Shown piece after piece: positions 1 to 8,958 of a DNA stretch of 64,000 nucleotides (position 1 is the stretch's first letter; each line of letters starts with the position of its first letter). The notes under the pieces are model-generated. The model had not been told where the DNA came from and made no database searches. It saw only the letters and a program-made list of their open reading frames with translations. The position numbers were made by a program, and so were the translations under genes. Source of the stretch: BM003 sp963783695 (GTDB lineage Bacteria; Pseudomonadota; Gammaproteobacteria; Steroidobacterales; BM003); NCBI GenBank assembly GCA_963783695.1, contig CAWAOM010000004.1, positions 62,001 to 126,000 on the forward strand, in the 5' to 3' direction.

Positions 1-160
1 CCGCGGTTCCGGAGTCGAGCAACCCCGCCATACTGCGGCGAGGCGCCGAGTGCCAGCCTCGAAGCAAAGCCGGGTGTCGAGCACGGTTCGCGTGCTGGCA
101 AGCCCTTCCCGTCGTCGGCCTATGCGTTCTTTGCGCTGAGGGCTCGTGGGCCCGGCGGCA

Positions 161-1138
161 TTAGTCTTCCGGAAAATCGGGGTCCGGTGACGATTCCATC
201 GGCAGGAGCGGGTCGGCTGTCCATTCCCTGAGCGAGCCGTCGTAGATTGCCACGTCGGTAAAGCCGAGCCGAACCATTGTGAATGCGAGCGAGGAGGCGG
301 CGATGCCACCGCCGCAGTAGGTGATGGTGCGGGTATCCCGGGCCGTGCCGATAAGTGCGGAAAGTTCGTCCTTCGACCGGAAACGGCCCTTGTCGTCGAC
401 AAGTGATGTCACCGGGACGTTGCTCGCGGTGACGATATGACCGGGCCGCTCATACATCGACATTTCGCCGCGGTAGTGCGGCGCCGGCAGGGCATCGACG
501 ATATTGACCGAGTCGTTGGAGATGGCGGCGAAAACTTCGTCGCGGTCAGCGAGGAGTCCGGGCCGCGCCCTTGGCGTGAGCGTGCGAGCGACAGGTTTTT
601 GGGGTTCGTCTGCAAGCGGCAGTCCGGCGCCGGTCCAGGCGCTCAATCCGCCGTCGAGCAATGCCGCGTTGTCGAAGCCCACCCAACGTAGCATCCACCA
701 GACCCGAGCGGCCCATGCAGGATTGCCGGCGGAATACAGCACTACGCGGGTGTTGTCGCCGACTCCCAAGGCACCCATGGCCTTTGCGAATGCTTCGGGA
801 GTGGGTGCGGTGAATGGCAGCGCTGCATCCGGATCGGACAGATTGCCCATCAGGTCGGCGAACTGCGCCCCGGGGATGTGTCCCACCTTGTAGCCGGGAA
901 GGCCGCTACGCTCGCGCAAGCCGTTCTCGTCGCGCTCGACGATGACGGTGCAGTCGAGAATGACGAGGTCCGGGTCGTCGAGGTGCTGACTGAGCCACTC
1001 GGCCGACACCAGCGTGTCCATTCTGGCGGCAGGTGCGGGTGCGACGTCGGTCCGTTCGTCCGGTCCGGCGCAGGCGCTCAACAGTGCCAATGAGGCGATC
1101 AGGACGAGGCGGAATTGCGGGAGTTTGTAAAAAGACAT
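161..1138 (-). CDS. Two-domain rhodanese / 3-mercaptopyruvate sulfurtransferase-like lipoprotein
   Basis: A 325-residue protein predicted to move sulfur from a donor such as thiosulfate or 3-mercaptopyruvate to a thiophilic acceptor. The N-terminus is a signal peptide ending in a lipobox (LSAC, Cys23), so it should be a lipoprotein rather than the usual cytosolic enzyme. Two tandem rhodanese domains follow, at about residues 45-175 and 200-310. The first keeps the HIPGA motif but has a Ser-Ala loop where a catalytic Cys would sit. The second carries the active loop YCGGG with Cys275, as in the TST/MST family. The CGGGIA loop differs from both rhodanese (CRKGVT) and MST (CGSGVT), so the donor is uncertain. 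It stands alone on the minus strand, downstream of the cis/trans isomerase. Confidence 0.85.
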   Translation of the reverse strand: MSFYKLPQFRLVLIASLALLSACAGPDERTDVAPAPAARMDTLVSAEWLSQHLDDPDLVILDCTVIVERDENGLRERSGLPGYKVGHIPGAQFADLMGNLSDPDAALPFTAPTPEAFAKAMGALGVGDNTRVVLYSAGNPAWAARVWWMLRWVGFDNAALLDGGLSAWTGAGLPLADEPQKPVARTLTPRARPGLLADRDEVFAAISNDSVNIVDALPAPHYRGEMSMYERPGHIVTASNVPVTSLVDDKGRFRSKDELSALIGTARDTRTITYCGGGIAASSLAFTMVRLGFTDVAIYDGSLREWTADPLLPMESSPDPDFPED

Positions 1139-1326
1139 GTGTGCCTCACTGCTGCAAGCGGCAATTTGTCGGGAATGTATTAACGATCAGTTTAACCTGT
1201 CGGCGCCCGCCACGACGGCAGCGGCAGGGTTCGGGGACGGCGCTCTGAGCGCAAAGCGTCAGGGTCACTGGCCCCGCAACGGGGAGTCGGCGGGCCATCG
1301 CCATTCGGACGAGCGCGGCGGCGGTC

Positions 1327-3702
1327 TCACTGCAGATCGGCCCTGGCTTCGGAGTAGTACCTGTTCAGATCGTACAGGCCAGCCCGTACCGGATCGCTCT
1401 CGTTCAGCTGCTGCTGGAACCAGTCGTAGGCCGGCCAGAACTCCGGCTCCATTCGGTTGATACCGAATTTGTCGAGCTTCGCCTTGTACCCGGGAGACTC
1501 GTCGAAGTTCTGCAACAGATCGATAAGCTCCGGCAGCTCACTCTTGTCCAGCACCAGGAAATAGTTCGGGTAGGCGCCGACGCTGCCGGGAACGAAATCG
1601 ATAGTGTCCTTCGCCGGGTTCAGCCGCTTCTGTTCGCCAAAAAGCGAGTTCACATTGTCGTGCCACCGATTAATCACGATGGAGAAAAACCGGAACGGCC
1701 CCGTCTCGCCCCGCACCCGCACGTAGAGCACGTTGACCTCGGTGCTGGTCACGTGGCGGATAAATCCGGTGCCGGGCGCATTGAGGGCGCGAAAGCCGTT
1801 CAGTATGTCTTCCTGGCTGTCGAAGGTTTTCGGCATGAGCGTTTGTTCGTCAGTGCCGTGATAGTTGACGGGATCGAAGCCGATACCGGTGGCCGGCAAA
1901 ATGTGGTTGCTGACGACGCGCTCGACAAATTCGCGCTTTGGCTCGTTGCTGGTGTAGGCGACACGCGTCGGTCTCGCGGAGACGACATCCTGGTCCTCGA
2001 TGTCTTCGGCGGCCTTGTCGCCGATGTACCAGGATTGCAGGATCGCCACCCGCCGTTCTTGTGGCAGAAAATTGAGGAAATTCAGTTCACCCTCGATCCG
2101 CAAAAAATCCATGTAGCGGCGAACGTTGGCCTGGTGCGAGACGTTGCCGTAGACGTCGAAGCCGGCGACGAGCGCATAGTAGATTCTCTCGAATTGGGAG
2201 TAATCGATCACCCAGAGCGTACGCGGCAGATCCCCCACAGCGCCTTTGATCACCGATGCGCTGTCGAAGTGGCGATAGATGGTCAGCACCGGGGCATCGT
2301 CCGCGGTGTTACCGCGCCAGATCGCGTCGATGTCTAATCCTGCCGGCGCGTTGTCCATGTAGAGCTGAGTTTTTGCCCGGTAGAAATTGGTGTAGCGGTT
2401 GCGATACTCGTTGCTGAAGGCCTTGAACAGCGACATGTCGCTGCCGCGCTCGGTTGGCAGGCGCAGGTTGTCTGCCTGCTCCGTCAGAAACTCCGGGTTC
2501 TGGACGGCCTGGTCCGCATCGGGGTCGAGAAACAGTGTCCAGAAATGATCGTTGATGACGTTCAGCGCAATCTGGCCCTTGCACACCGGTCCCTGCATAA
2601 ACGTCTGGATGATGTACTCGGAATGGTCGAGCAGAAACTGGTAGCGGGATCGTGGCGGAATCTGGGCGTAAATCAGGAATGGGTTCGCGCTCTCGCGGTC
2701 CTCGTAGGGCATGACGTTGGGCGTTTCCAGCCACTCTGTTTCGATGAACAGATTGCGGTAGCGCGCCAGCCGGCGATCGTCGAAGTCGACGACCATGTGG
2801 GTTTTCAAAACGATCGTCGAGTGAACTTTCTCGAAACGATAGTAGAAACGATCGGTGCCGGGATCGTCGTAGGGACGCCGCGTTGCGATGATGTCCACCG
2901 GACTGCCGCTCGGTAACGTGGAGCGGACCAGGCGATAGAACACGTTCTCGCCGCTATCCGCGAAGCGTATGTGAGCAAGAAAAAAGTGCTCGTACAGATA
3001 TCGCGCCGTCATCGCGTACTTCGGATCGTCGCGATTGAGGAACGCCTCCCACTTGGCAATTTCCGCCGCGCCGGCCGCGCTCGGCATCGTCAGCCTCGCC
3101 TGTTCGGTTACGCTCGGTCCGGCGGCACCCTGTTCCAGCCAGATCGCCAGCGTGTCGTGGTCTGCGTCGGCAACTGGCGGGAATCCGAACGGCATCCCGC
3201 TCCCCGGATGCTTGCCGAGAAACGACCGTGCCTCGTCGCTATCCGCCGCACAGGTCAGGTCGGTTTCTTCGGCGTGATAGCGGCCCTCAGGAACCGGATT
3301 CCTGCGTTTCGCGTCCAGGAAATAGGCCATGATCGATTCGTTCGCGAGCCCTTGGCCCGGATTTTCGGTAACGCTGTGGAAACCCATTTGTCGCCACTGT
3401 TCGGTGGTTTTCGCATCGAAGAACAGTCGTGACGGTGCCTGGTCTGTCAACCGATCGGACGAATAGACCGCGTCCTTGCTGCCGCCGCGATCGACGCCTT
3501 CGTACGAGCCGAGTTTCAGCTGGCAGGCCGCGTTGTAGCAGGAATGGCACACGACGCAGCGCGAATCGAGCACGGGTTTGACATCGTTGAGGAAACTGAC
3601 CGGCTCGGCGGGAACCTGGACAAGCGGGGTCGGGGGGAGCGCGCGCGAACAGCCGGCCAGCAGCAAAAGCACCGTCGCAATGGCCATCAAATGACGTGTC
3701 AT
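1327..3702 (-). CDS. cti: Fatty acid cis/trans isomerase (Cti)
   Basis: A 791-residue periplasmic heme enzyme that converts cis-unsaturated fatty acids of membrane phospholipids to trans, a rapid solvent and heat stress response known from Pseudomonas and Vibrio. The protein starts MTRHLMAIA, has a hydrophobic signal ending in a lipobox (LAGC, Cys18), and then the Cti heme c site CVVCHSCY with Cys49, Cys52 and His53. Length and the downstream pattern (WRQMGF, HPGSGMPFG, LYEHFFLAHI) fit the family. The reading frame continues 55 codons further upstream, but the signal peptide fixes the start at 3702. The lipobox is slightly unusual, since characterised Cti proteins are described as periplasmic with a cleaved signal. 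It is a single-gene unit. Confidence 0.93.
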   Translation of the reverse strand: MTRHLMAIATVLLLLAGCSRALPPTPLVQVPAEPVSFLNDVKPVLDSRCVVCHSCYNAACQLKLGSYEGVDRGGSKDAVYSSDRLTDQAPSRLFFDAKTTEQWRQMGFHSVTENPGQGLANESIMAYFLDAKRRNPVPEGRYHAEETDLTCAADSDEARSFLGKHPGSGMPFGFPPVADADHDTLAIWLEQGAAGPSVTEQARLTMPSAAGAAEIAKWEAFLNRDDPKYAMTARYLYEHFFLAHIRFADSGENVFYRLVRSTLPSGSPVDIIATRRPYDDPGTDRFYYRFEKVHSTIVLKTHMVVDFDDRRLARYRNLFIETEWLETPNVMPYEDRESANPFLIYAQIPPRSRYQFLLDHSEYIIQTFMQGPVCKGQIALNVINDHFWTLFLDPDADQAVQNPEFLTEQADNLRLPTERGSDMSLFKAFSNEYRNRYTNFYRAKTQLYMDNAPAGLDIDAIWRGNTADDAPVLTIYRHFDSASVIKGAVGDLPRTLWVIDYSQFERIYYALVAGFDVYGNVSHQANVRRYMDFLRIEGELNFLNFLPQERRVAILQSWYIGDKAAEDIEDQDVVSARPTRVAYTSNEPKREFVERVVSNHILPATGIGFDPVNYHGTDEQTLMPKTFDSQEDILNGFRALNAPGTGFIRHVTSTEVNVLYVRVRGETGPFRFFSIVINRWHDNVNSLFGEQKRLNPAKDTIDFVPGSVGAYPNYFLVLDKSELPELIDLLQNFDESPGYKAKLDKFGINRMEPEFWPAYDWFQQQLNESDPVRAGLYDLNRYYSEARADLQ

Positions 3703-4048
3703 GAGCGTACCTGTTACAGATTCAGGAGGTGTGGGGCTTCCGGTCGACCGGAAGCTGTCGCGTTCGTGCCCGGGCAAAACCGCGACGCGGGAATCGTGCA
3801 GATTAGGGAAACAGCAGGCTCGACTCAAGTTTTGCAGCCACCCGAAGCGGCTGCAATCCGAGGCCAATGCATGGCGAGGCGCAGGGACGGCGTCGGGTTC
3901 GCGGCTTCTTCGCGGTCGTGCTGATTGGCCTTCCCCAGGCGATGGGCGGAGCCGGATGACTTTTTAAGCGTGCAGACCCCGGCACGCGACGCGTGACAAC
4001 TACGCCGGACGTGATTGCCAGACTGTATAGCGGGCGTCGACGATATTT
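3703..4048. other. Intergenic region between cti and the LysR gene
   Basis: About 346 bases with no convincing gene. It must hold the cti promoter, read leftward. I see no clear sigma-70 hexamer pair, hairpin or repeat. Reading frames crossing it are overlaps from the neighbouring genes without a sensible start or composition. Confidence 0.5.
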
Positions 4049-4960
4049 TTACTTCACCAGATCCCAATAACGCCGGTTGCCGAATCGCTTTTCCAGCAAA
4101 TCGACGAACAGTTGCACTTTTGCCGAGAGATGACGATGGCGCGGGTACAGCGCGCACAGGGTGATCGGCGGCGGGGCGTAGTCGGGCAACAGGGTGCGCA
4201 GCAGGCCCTGTTGCAAAGCGGCTCCCACGATGAAAGTTGGCAGCAACGCAATTCCCTGGTGACTGGCGGCGGCGTCTCTGAGCGCTTCGCCGTTGTTGGA
4301 CCACATCACGCAATTGATCGCATAAGACTGATCGGCGTCCGGGCCTATAAGCCGCCACTGGCTGCCCGAACCGAGATAACCGTAGTGGAGACAACGATGG
4401 CGCTTTAGTTCGGACGGGTGTGAGGGCTCGCCTGCCTGCCGGAGATAATCCGGGGATGCGCACAACACGCGTTTTGCCGGCACGATTTCGCGTGCGATCA
4501 GGCTGGTTGACGATACCGCTTCGGCCACGCGCAACGTAACGTCGAATCCTTCCTCGATCGGATCGATGCGGCGATCGCTCAACACGAGTTCGACATGCAC
4601 GTCCGGATGCCCAGCCATGAACTCTGCAACTACCGGTGACAAATGCAGGGTGCCGAACGACATCGGTGCGTTGACCCGCAGGTTGCCGGTTGGCCGTTCC
4701 TGCAACTCGGTGATTGCCGCAACCGCATCATCGAGCTGGCCGAGGATCTCGACGGCGCGGTCATAAAACGCGAGGCCGGTTTCGGTTGGTGTCACCCTGC
4801 GTGTGCTGCGGTTCAGCAGACGTGTGCCGAGTTCGGTTTCGAGATTGATGACCGCTTTGTTTACGACCGAACGCGACAGACCCATGAGGCGCGCCGCCGC
4901 GGCGAAACCATTGGCCTCAACGACTTTGGTGAAGGTCCGCATGCTGGCGAATCTGTCCAT
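4049..4960 (-). CDS. LysR-family transcriptional regulator
   Basis: A 303-residue LysR-type regulator. The N-terminal winged helix-turn-helix (about residues 3-60) has the family pattern FTKVVEANGFAAAARLMGLS followed by LGTRLLNRSTRRVTPTE. The C-terminal effector-binding domain includes GNLRVNAP at about residue 90. It belongs to the common one-gene LysR group found next to the gene it controls. It is divergent from the pirin gene starting at 5085, with 124 bp between the starts, so pirin is the natural target. A TGTC-N11-GACA palindrome in that gap fits a LysR operator. The effector is unknown. Confidence 0.92.
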   Translation of the reverse strand: MDRFASMRTFTKVVEANGFAAAARLMGLSRSVVNKAVINLETELGTRLLNRSTRRVTPTETGLAFYDRAVEILGQLDDAVAAITELQERPTGNLRVNAPMSFGTLHLSPVVAEFMAGHPDVHVELVLSDRRIDPIEEGFDVTLRVAEAVSSTSLIAREIVPAKRVLCASPDYLRQAGEPSHPSELKRHRCLHYGYLGSGSQWRLIGPDADQSYAINCVMWSNNGEALRDAAASHQGIALLPTFIVGAALQQGLLRTLLPDYAPPPITLCALYPRHRHLSAKVQLFVDLLEKRFGNRRYWDLVK

Positions 4961-4974
4961 CCGGCCGCACTCCT

Positions 4975-4997
4975 ATTGTCATTATTTTAGAGACAGT
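4975..4997. promoter_or_regulatory. Candidate LysR operator between LysR gene and pirin
   Basis: An imperfect palindrome, ATTGTC and GACAGT separated by 11 bases (TGTC-N11-GACA), lies 15-37 bp upstream of the LysR start and about 90 bp upstream of pirin. The dyad size fits LysR-type boxes of the T-N11-A kind. Found by eye only. Confidence 0.4.
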
Positions 4998-5084
4998 ATG
5001 TCGTTTTTATATCTGATTGTCTTGACTGAGGAGTCATAGCAGAATCATTGCCATCTTTCGGTTTGTGCCACTGCGGAGGTCAAC

Positions 5085-5783
5085 ATGCTTGCAATTCGTC
5101 ACGCGGAGGAACGGGGCCTCGCCAACTTCGGCTGGCTGGAGAGCCGCCACACCTTTTCGTTCGGGCATTACTACGACCCCCGGTTCATGGGCTTCGGCCC
5201 GCTACGGGTCATCAACGAGGACCGCGTCCAGCCGGGTCGGGGGTTCGATACCCATGGTCATAGCGATATGGAGATCATCTCCTACGTGCTTGATGGCGCG
5301 CTCGAGCACAAGGACAGCATGGGTACCGGTTCGGTGATACGGCCGGGCGATGTGCAGCGGATGTCGGCCGGGACGGGCGTGCGCCACAGCGAGTTCAATG
5401 CATCCGACTCCGACCCGGTGCATTTTTTGCAAATCTGGATATTGCCGGAGCAAAAGGGCCTTACACCCGGTTATGAGCAAAAAACGTTCGCGCCGAATCA
5501 GAAGCGCGGCAGGCTCCGCCTCGTCGGTTCGCGCGACGGCCGTGAGGGCTCGGTGACGATTCACCAGGATGTCGATCTGTACGCGGCGCTGCTCGAAGAC
5601 GGCGTCACGCTCGGCCATGAGTTTGCAGACGGCCGCAAGGGCTGGGTCCAGGTAGCCCGTGGCAGTGTCTTGCTAAACGGCAGTCAGCTTTATCCGGGTG
5701 ATGGGGTTGCCATGGACGGCCGATCAGCCATTACCCTGGCCGGCTCGTCCGGGGCGGAAGTGTTGCTGTTCGATATGGGCTAA
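5085..5783 (+). CDS. Pirin family protein (YhhW-like bicupin)
   Basis: A 232-residue two-cupin protein of the pirin family. Characterised relatives (E. coli YhhW) have quercetinase activity in vitro, and others act as redox-sensitive cofactors. The metal ligands are complete: His57 and His59 in THGHSDME, and His101 and Glu103 in GVRHSEF, at the same positions as in YhhW. The N-terminal WLESRHTFSFGHYYDP motif is typical. It starts at ATG 5085 after a GGAGG-like site in GCGGAGGTCAAC. It is divergent from the LysR gene at 4960, which probably regulates it. The natural substrate is unknown. A second, different pirin lies at 44159-45061. Confidence 0.92.
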   Translation: MLAIRHAEERGLANFGWLESRHTFSFGHYYDPRFMGFGPLRVINEDRVQPGRGFDTHGHSDMEIISYVLDGALEHKDSMGTGSVIRPGDVQRMSAGTGVRHSEFNASDSDPVHFLQIWILPEQKGLTPGYEQKTFAPNQKRGRLRLVGSRDGREGSVTIHQDVDLYAALLEDGVTLGHEFADGRKGWVQVARGSVLLNGSQLYPGDGVAMDGRSAITLAGSSGAEVLLFDMG

Positions 5784-5865
5784 CCAGCGCAGCGCTGCGG
5801 GCGGATCTGCAGGCCATGGCAGATCATCCGTGGTTTCGGTTTTGCGCTGGCGGCGGCGATCGAGG

Positions 5866-5893
5866 TTGACAATCGAATACGATGTATTACATT
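5866..5893 (+). promoter_or_regulatory. Sigma-70-like promoter with internal palindrome upstream of the RHH gene
   Basis: A perfect -35 TTGACA (5866-5871) is separated by 16 bp from a -10-like TACATT (5888-5893). Between them lies the dyad ATAC-GAT-GTAT (5877-5887). RHH proteins typically bind short palindromes overlapping their own promoter, so this is a plausible autoregulatory operator for the gene starting at 5927. Confidence 0.5.
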
Positions 5894-5926
5894 GTCACAC
5901 ATTGAGAGATAGCATGAGATCTTACC

Positions 5927-6412
5927 GTGCCCGCCCGCAAAGCCCGTCCGAAAAGCAAGCGCCGTGATATCAAGGACCGCGTTGTGCAGGCGCGAATACC
6001 CGAGGATCTGGACGCAGAGTTGCGTGACAGGGCCGGCCGGCTGGGAATCTCCGTGTCTACGATCGTGCGTAATGTCTTGATGAACACCTTTGACCTTGTT
6101 GAAGGCGTGGTCCACGACAGCGCGGAGATCGCCCGTGCAATCCAGGGCAGGCGTCCCGCTGTCGATGAATCGCCGCAGGCGCCAGCCAGCTCCGCGGCAT
6201 TACCTGGCGCGGATGCGCCGATCGGCTGGCAGGAACTCGTCCTCAACCTCAACGGCGTGTGCGAGCACTGCAACGCGATCCTGTCCAAGGGTAAGCGCGC
6301 AGCGGTCGGTATTCCGGTCGGGGATCGACCGAGACTATCGTGTCTTGATTGTCTCGCATCGCTCGGCGCGGCAGACCCCGAAATGGCCGACGACTCCACC
6401 GACGACGGTTAA
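5927..6412 (+). CDS. Ribbon-helix-helix (CopG-like) protein with C-terminal putative zinc ribbon
   Basis: A 161-residue protein beginning at GTG 5927. A basic N-terminus leads into a ribbon-helix-helix fold at about residues 18-55: strand VVQARIPEDLDAELRDRAGRLG and helices ending GISVSTIVRNVLMNTF. A flexible Ala/Pro-rich linker follows. The C-terminal part holds two Cys pairs, CEHC and CLDC, about 35 residues apart, which look like a four-Cys zinc ribbon. It is likely a DNA-binding repressor that senses metal or uses zinc structurally. It lies 59 bp upstream of the hydrolase at 6472 on the same strand, so the two may be co-transcribed. A palindrome inside its promoter suggests autoregulation. 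No antitoxin-like partner is seen. Confidence 0.75.
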   Translation: MPARKARPKSKRRDIKDRVVQARIPEDLDAELRDRAGRLGISVSTIVRNVLMNTFDLVEGVVHDSAEIARAIQGRRPAVDESPQAPASSAALPGADAPIGWQELVLNLNGVCEHCNAILSKGKRAAVGIPVGDRPRLSCLDCLASLGAADPEMADDSTDDG

Positions 6413-6471
6413 CCGCGTCCCCGCCAACTGGTGGCAGCTCGACCGAACCCCGTCATTGACCGGAGCTCAGT

Positions 6472-7677
6472 ATGGCGATATCAATCAAGACCCTCCGTGG
6501 CCTAACAGGACTAGCCTTCGATTCGGTGTCGGGAGTCATGACAACGGTGGAACGGATGCACGAGGTCATCGCACGCCGTCCGCTGCCATGGTCACCGCCA
6601 CCTGACAGGGCGACGCGAGCCCACGGTATCATTGCAAGTTCGGTTTACTCGGTGATGCGCGGCGTGACCGGGGCCGTGCAACACGGCGTCGATCTCTCGC
6701 TCGGTCTGTTGCCGGACAGCGCTACCGAGACTCCGCTCTCGCACGGTGAGGCCAGATGGCTGGCGGCACTGAATGGCGTTTGCGGTGATCATCTCGAAGC
6801 GACTTCGAATCCGCTCGCGATTTCCATGGTCTTTACCGATTCGGTCAGACCGGCCGCGACGGAGCGCGAGATTCTCGGTGCCGCATTCCCGGACGCCTCG
6901 CCACATCTCGTTGTGTTCGTTCACGGGCTGTGCCTGTCCGATTTCAGCTGGCGCCGCGACGGTTCTGCGGCGCTGGGTGACCGTCTCGCTGAGGAATTGG
7001 AGGCAGCACCGGTTTATCTCCGCTACAACACCGGTCGTCATATTTCGGTCAACGGCCGGGAACTGGCGGCGCGCCTGGACGATCTTGTCAACGAGTGGCC
7101 GGTTGCCGTGGAATCGCTGGCACTGATCGGTCACAGCATGGGCGGGCTGGTCATTCGCAGCGCGTGTCATTACGCGGTCGAAGCCGGGCGGCCGTGGCTC
7201 GACAAGCTGACCCGAATCGCCTGTCTCGGAACGCCGCATCATGGCGCAGCGCTGGAAAAGGCCGGAGGTTTGCTCGATCGGAGCATGCGCGCAATCCAAT
7301 ACTTGGAACCATTGATGATCGCTCGCAGGCGTAGCGCCGGGATCAGGGATCTTCGCCACGGCAACCTGCTGGACGAGGACTGGGCACACCCTGACGAGAT
7401 GATCAGCGACGACAGGCGTACCGCGGTGCCGCTGCTGGAAGACGTTGAATACTATTTTGTTGCGGCATCAGTCGGGCGCGACCACCTTGACCCCAAGGGT
7501 CACATGCTCGGCGATTTCCTGGTCAGAACGGTAAGCGCAACCGGCGCACACCGCCACGGGTTTCGCCAGTTGCCGATTCCTCCGGAGAACTACCGGGTGT
7601 TCCACGAGATGAATCATTTCGACCTGCTCAGCGATGCAAGAGTGCATTCACAGGTTGTCGACTGGTTTGCGCCATAG
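6472..7677 (+). CDS. Alpha/beta hydrolase (GHSMGG esterase/lipase-like)
   Basis: A 401-residue protein with an alpha/beta hydrolase core from about residue 145: oxyanion-region FVHGLCLS (His151) and nucleophile elbow IGHSMGG with Ser222, followed by LGTPHHGA, typical of PGAP1-like and triacylglycerol lipases. The first 80 residues are different: amphipathic helical segments (residues 8-33 and 50-80) with a repeated G-x-T-G-x(n)-S-V pattern and no signal peptide. They may attach the enzyme to a membrane or storage granule, which is inference. It follows the RHH gene on the same strand. Substrate unknown. Confidence 0.82.
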   Translation: MAISIKTLRGLTGLAFDSVSGVMTTVERMHEVIARRPLPWSPPPDRATRAHGIIASSVYSVMRGVTGAVQHGVDLSLGLLPDSATETPLSHGEARWLAALNGVCGDHLEATSNPLAISMVFTDSVRPAATEREILGAAFPDASPHLVVFVHGLCLSDFSWRRDGSAALGDRLAEELEAAPVYLRYNTGRHISVNGRELAARLDDLVNEWPVAVESLALIGHSMGGLVIRSACHYAVEAGRPWLDKLTRIACLGTPHHGAALEKAGGLLDRSMRAIQYLEPLMIARRRSAGIRDLRHGNLLDEDWAHPDEMISDDRRTAVPLLEDVEYYFVAASVGRDHLDPKGHMLGDFLVRTVSATGAHRHGFRQLPIPPENYRVFHEMNHFDLLSDARVHSQVVDWFAP

Positions 7678-7836
7678 CGCGGCGCCGGGCCTGGCCGTTG
7701 TGGTCAACTCACGCGTGCTGATCCCTGCCGAATGCAATCCGGGCGCGGTATTTGCGTTGCGCTCGTGCCTGCCGGCTGGTGCTCGGGGTATTCGTCTGGC
7801 TCCGCGTGGGTTTCGAACCGGAACGCGTTTGTGGCG

Positions 7837-8850
7837 TCAGTCGGATCGACTTCGGCGGCGTCCTTGCAGGCCTGCGTCTGAGCAATATTCTCCGGGCGTC
7901 GAACCGGTCCAGTGCTTGAAAGCGCGGTTGAAGGCACTTTGTTCCGAGAAGCCCAACAGCATCGAAATCTCGGTCAGAGACAGCGATGTTCGCTGCAAAT
8001 ATTTCAGCGCAAGCTGTTCTCTGACACCGTCGAGCAAGTGCTGGTAAGACAAGTGGTAGTGTCCGAGCTTCCGCTGTAGCGTGCGTTCGCTGCAGTCGAA
8101 CTCGTTGGCTACAGCCGCGAGCGAAATTTTCCCCTCCGTTAGCAACTTGAGAGTGATCTGTTGCAAGCGTCGCAGGAACGGGTCGGACGACTTGATTACG
8201 TTGTCGAACGCTTGAATCTGTTGTTGCCGCAGCCGCCGGAACTCGCCGGGAATGACATCGGAGACGGGGGTGTCCGGGCTCCGGCGGTCGAAGCTGACGC
8301 TCAGCGCCTGAGTGCCAAAGCTGACGGGGCAGCCAAAGAAATTTTTAAAGGCGGCTCCGTTGGCCGGAGCCGGGCCCGTCAATTCCACCCCTTTGAGAAC
8401 GCAGTTGTCTGGAAATCGTTGCCGCATGAACGTGACAAGTGCGGATAACGCAACCTGTGCCGGCAGCACGGTCTCCTCGCCGCGAATCTGCGGCCAGGCA
8501 ATTTGCCAACGGGTATCGGTGACGGCCAACCGTGCAAGGTTGTCGCGATAGAAATGTCTCTCGCAGAGCAGGTAGGTTTCGAGTGCATCGCCGAGCGATT
8601 CGCTATTGAGAACGAGGTATCCCAGTACGCCGGTATGGCGGATCCTGACCTGTGCGCCTATCTGCAAGCCTACCGGCTGCGCGGGGCGCAGCGCCTGTGC
8701 TCGTTGCAGCAGCTCCGACCAGAGCCGGATGTCGACACGGTCACGAGCCGCCAGCGAGCCCAGTCGCGCGTCCAGGCCGGCATCTTCGATTCGTTGTGCC
8801 CTCATCCAGTCGCGCAGAATCTGGGCAAAAGATGCGGAGATCGTGATCAT
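7837..8850 (-). CDS. AraC-family transcriptional regulator (OruR/ArgR-like type)
   Basis: A 337-residue regulator. The N-terminal about 200 residues match the arabinose-binding-type sensor domain of the OruR group, with GLQIGAQVRIRHTGVLGYLVLNS near residue 62. The C-terminal AraC double helix-turn-helix (about residues 235-325) includes FDCSERTLQRKL and LGFSEQSAFNRAFKHWTG. It is divergent from the sterol-desaturase-family gene at 8959, with 108 bp between the starts. This is a common arrangement in which the AraC protein activates the lipid-modifying enzyme gene, so a lipid or fatty acid signal is a reasonable guess. Confidence 0.92.
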   Translation of the reverse strand: MITISASFAQILRDWMRAQRIEDAGLDARLGSLAARDRVDIRLWSELLQRAQALRPAQPVGLQIGAQVRIRHTGVLGYLVLNSESLGDALETYLLCERHFYRDNLARLAVTDTRWQIAWPQIRGEETVLPAQVALSALVTFMRQRFPDNCVLKGVELTGPAPANGAAFKNFFGCPVSFGTQALSVSFDRRSPDTPVSDVIPGEFRRLRQQQIQAFDNVIKSSDPFLRRLQQITLKLLTEGKISLAAVANEFDCSERTLQRKLGHYHLSYQHLLDGVREQLALKYLQRTSLSLTEISMLLGFSEQSAFNRAFKHWTGSTPGEYCSDAGLQGRRRSRSD

Positions 8851-8958
8851 TGGGTGGCGGCGCCTTGGGTTTCCCGGATTCGGTGTCGTGATTCGTCAAT
8901 TATTGCACGCGATACTCGGTTAAGTTTGTCCATCGACTTTCTGCCGAGGGGTTAGCCC

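Noticed and set aside
1272..1284. CCCCG-CAA-CGGGG hairpin downstream of cti
   Set aside because: Only 5 bp of stem and no T-run; too weak to call a terminator.
5927..7677. Toxin-antitoxin pair (RHH antitoxin plus downstream gene)
   Set aside because: The downstream protein is a 401-residue hydrolase, not a small toxin; the RHH protein is longer than antitoxins and has a putative zinc ribbon.
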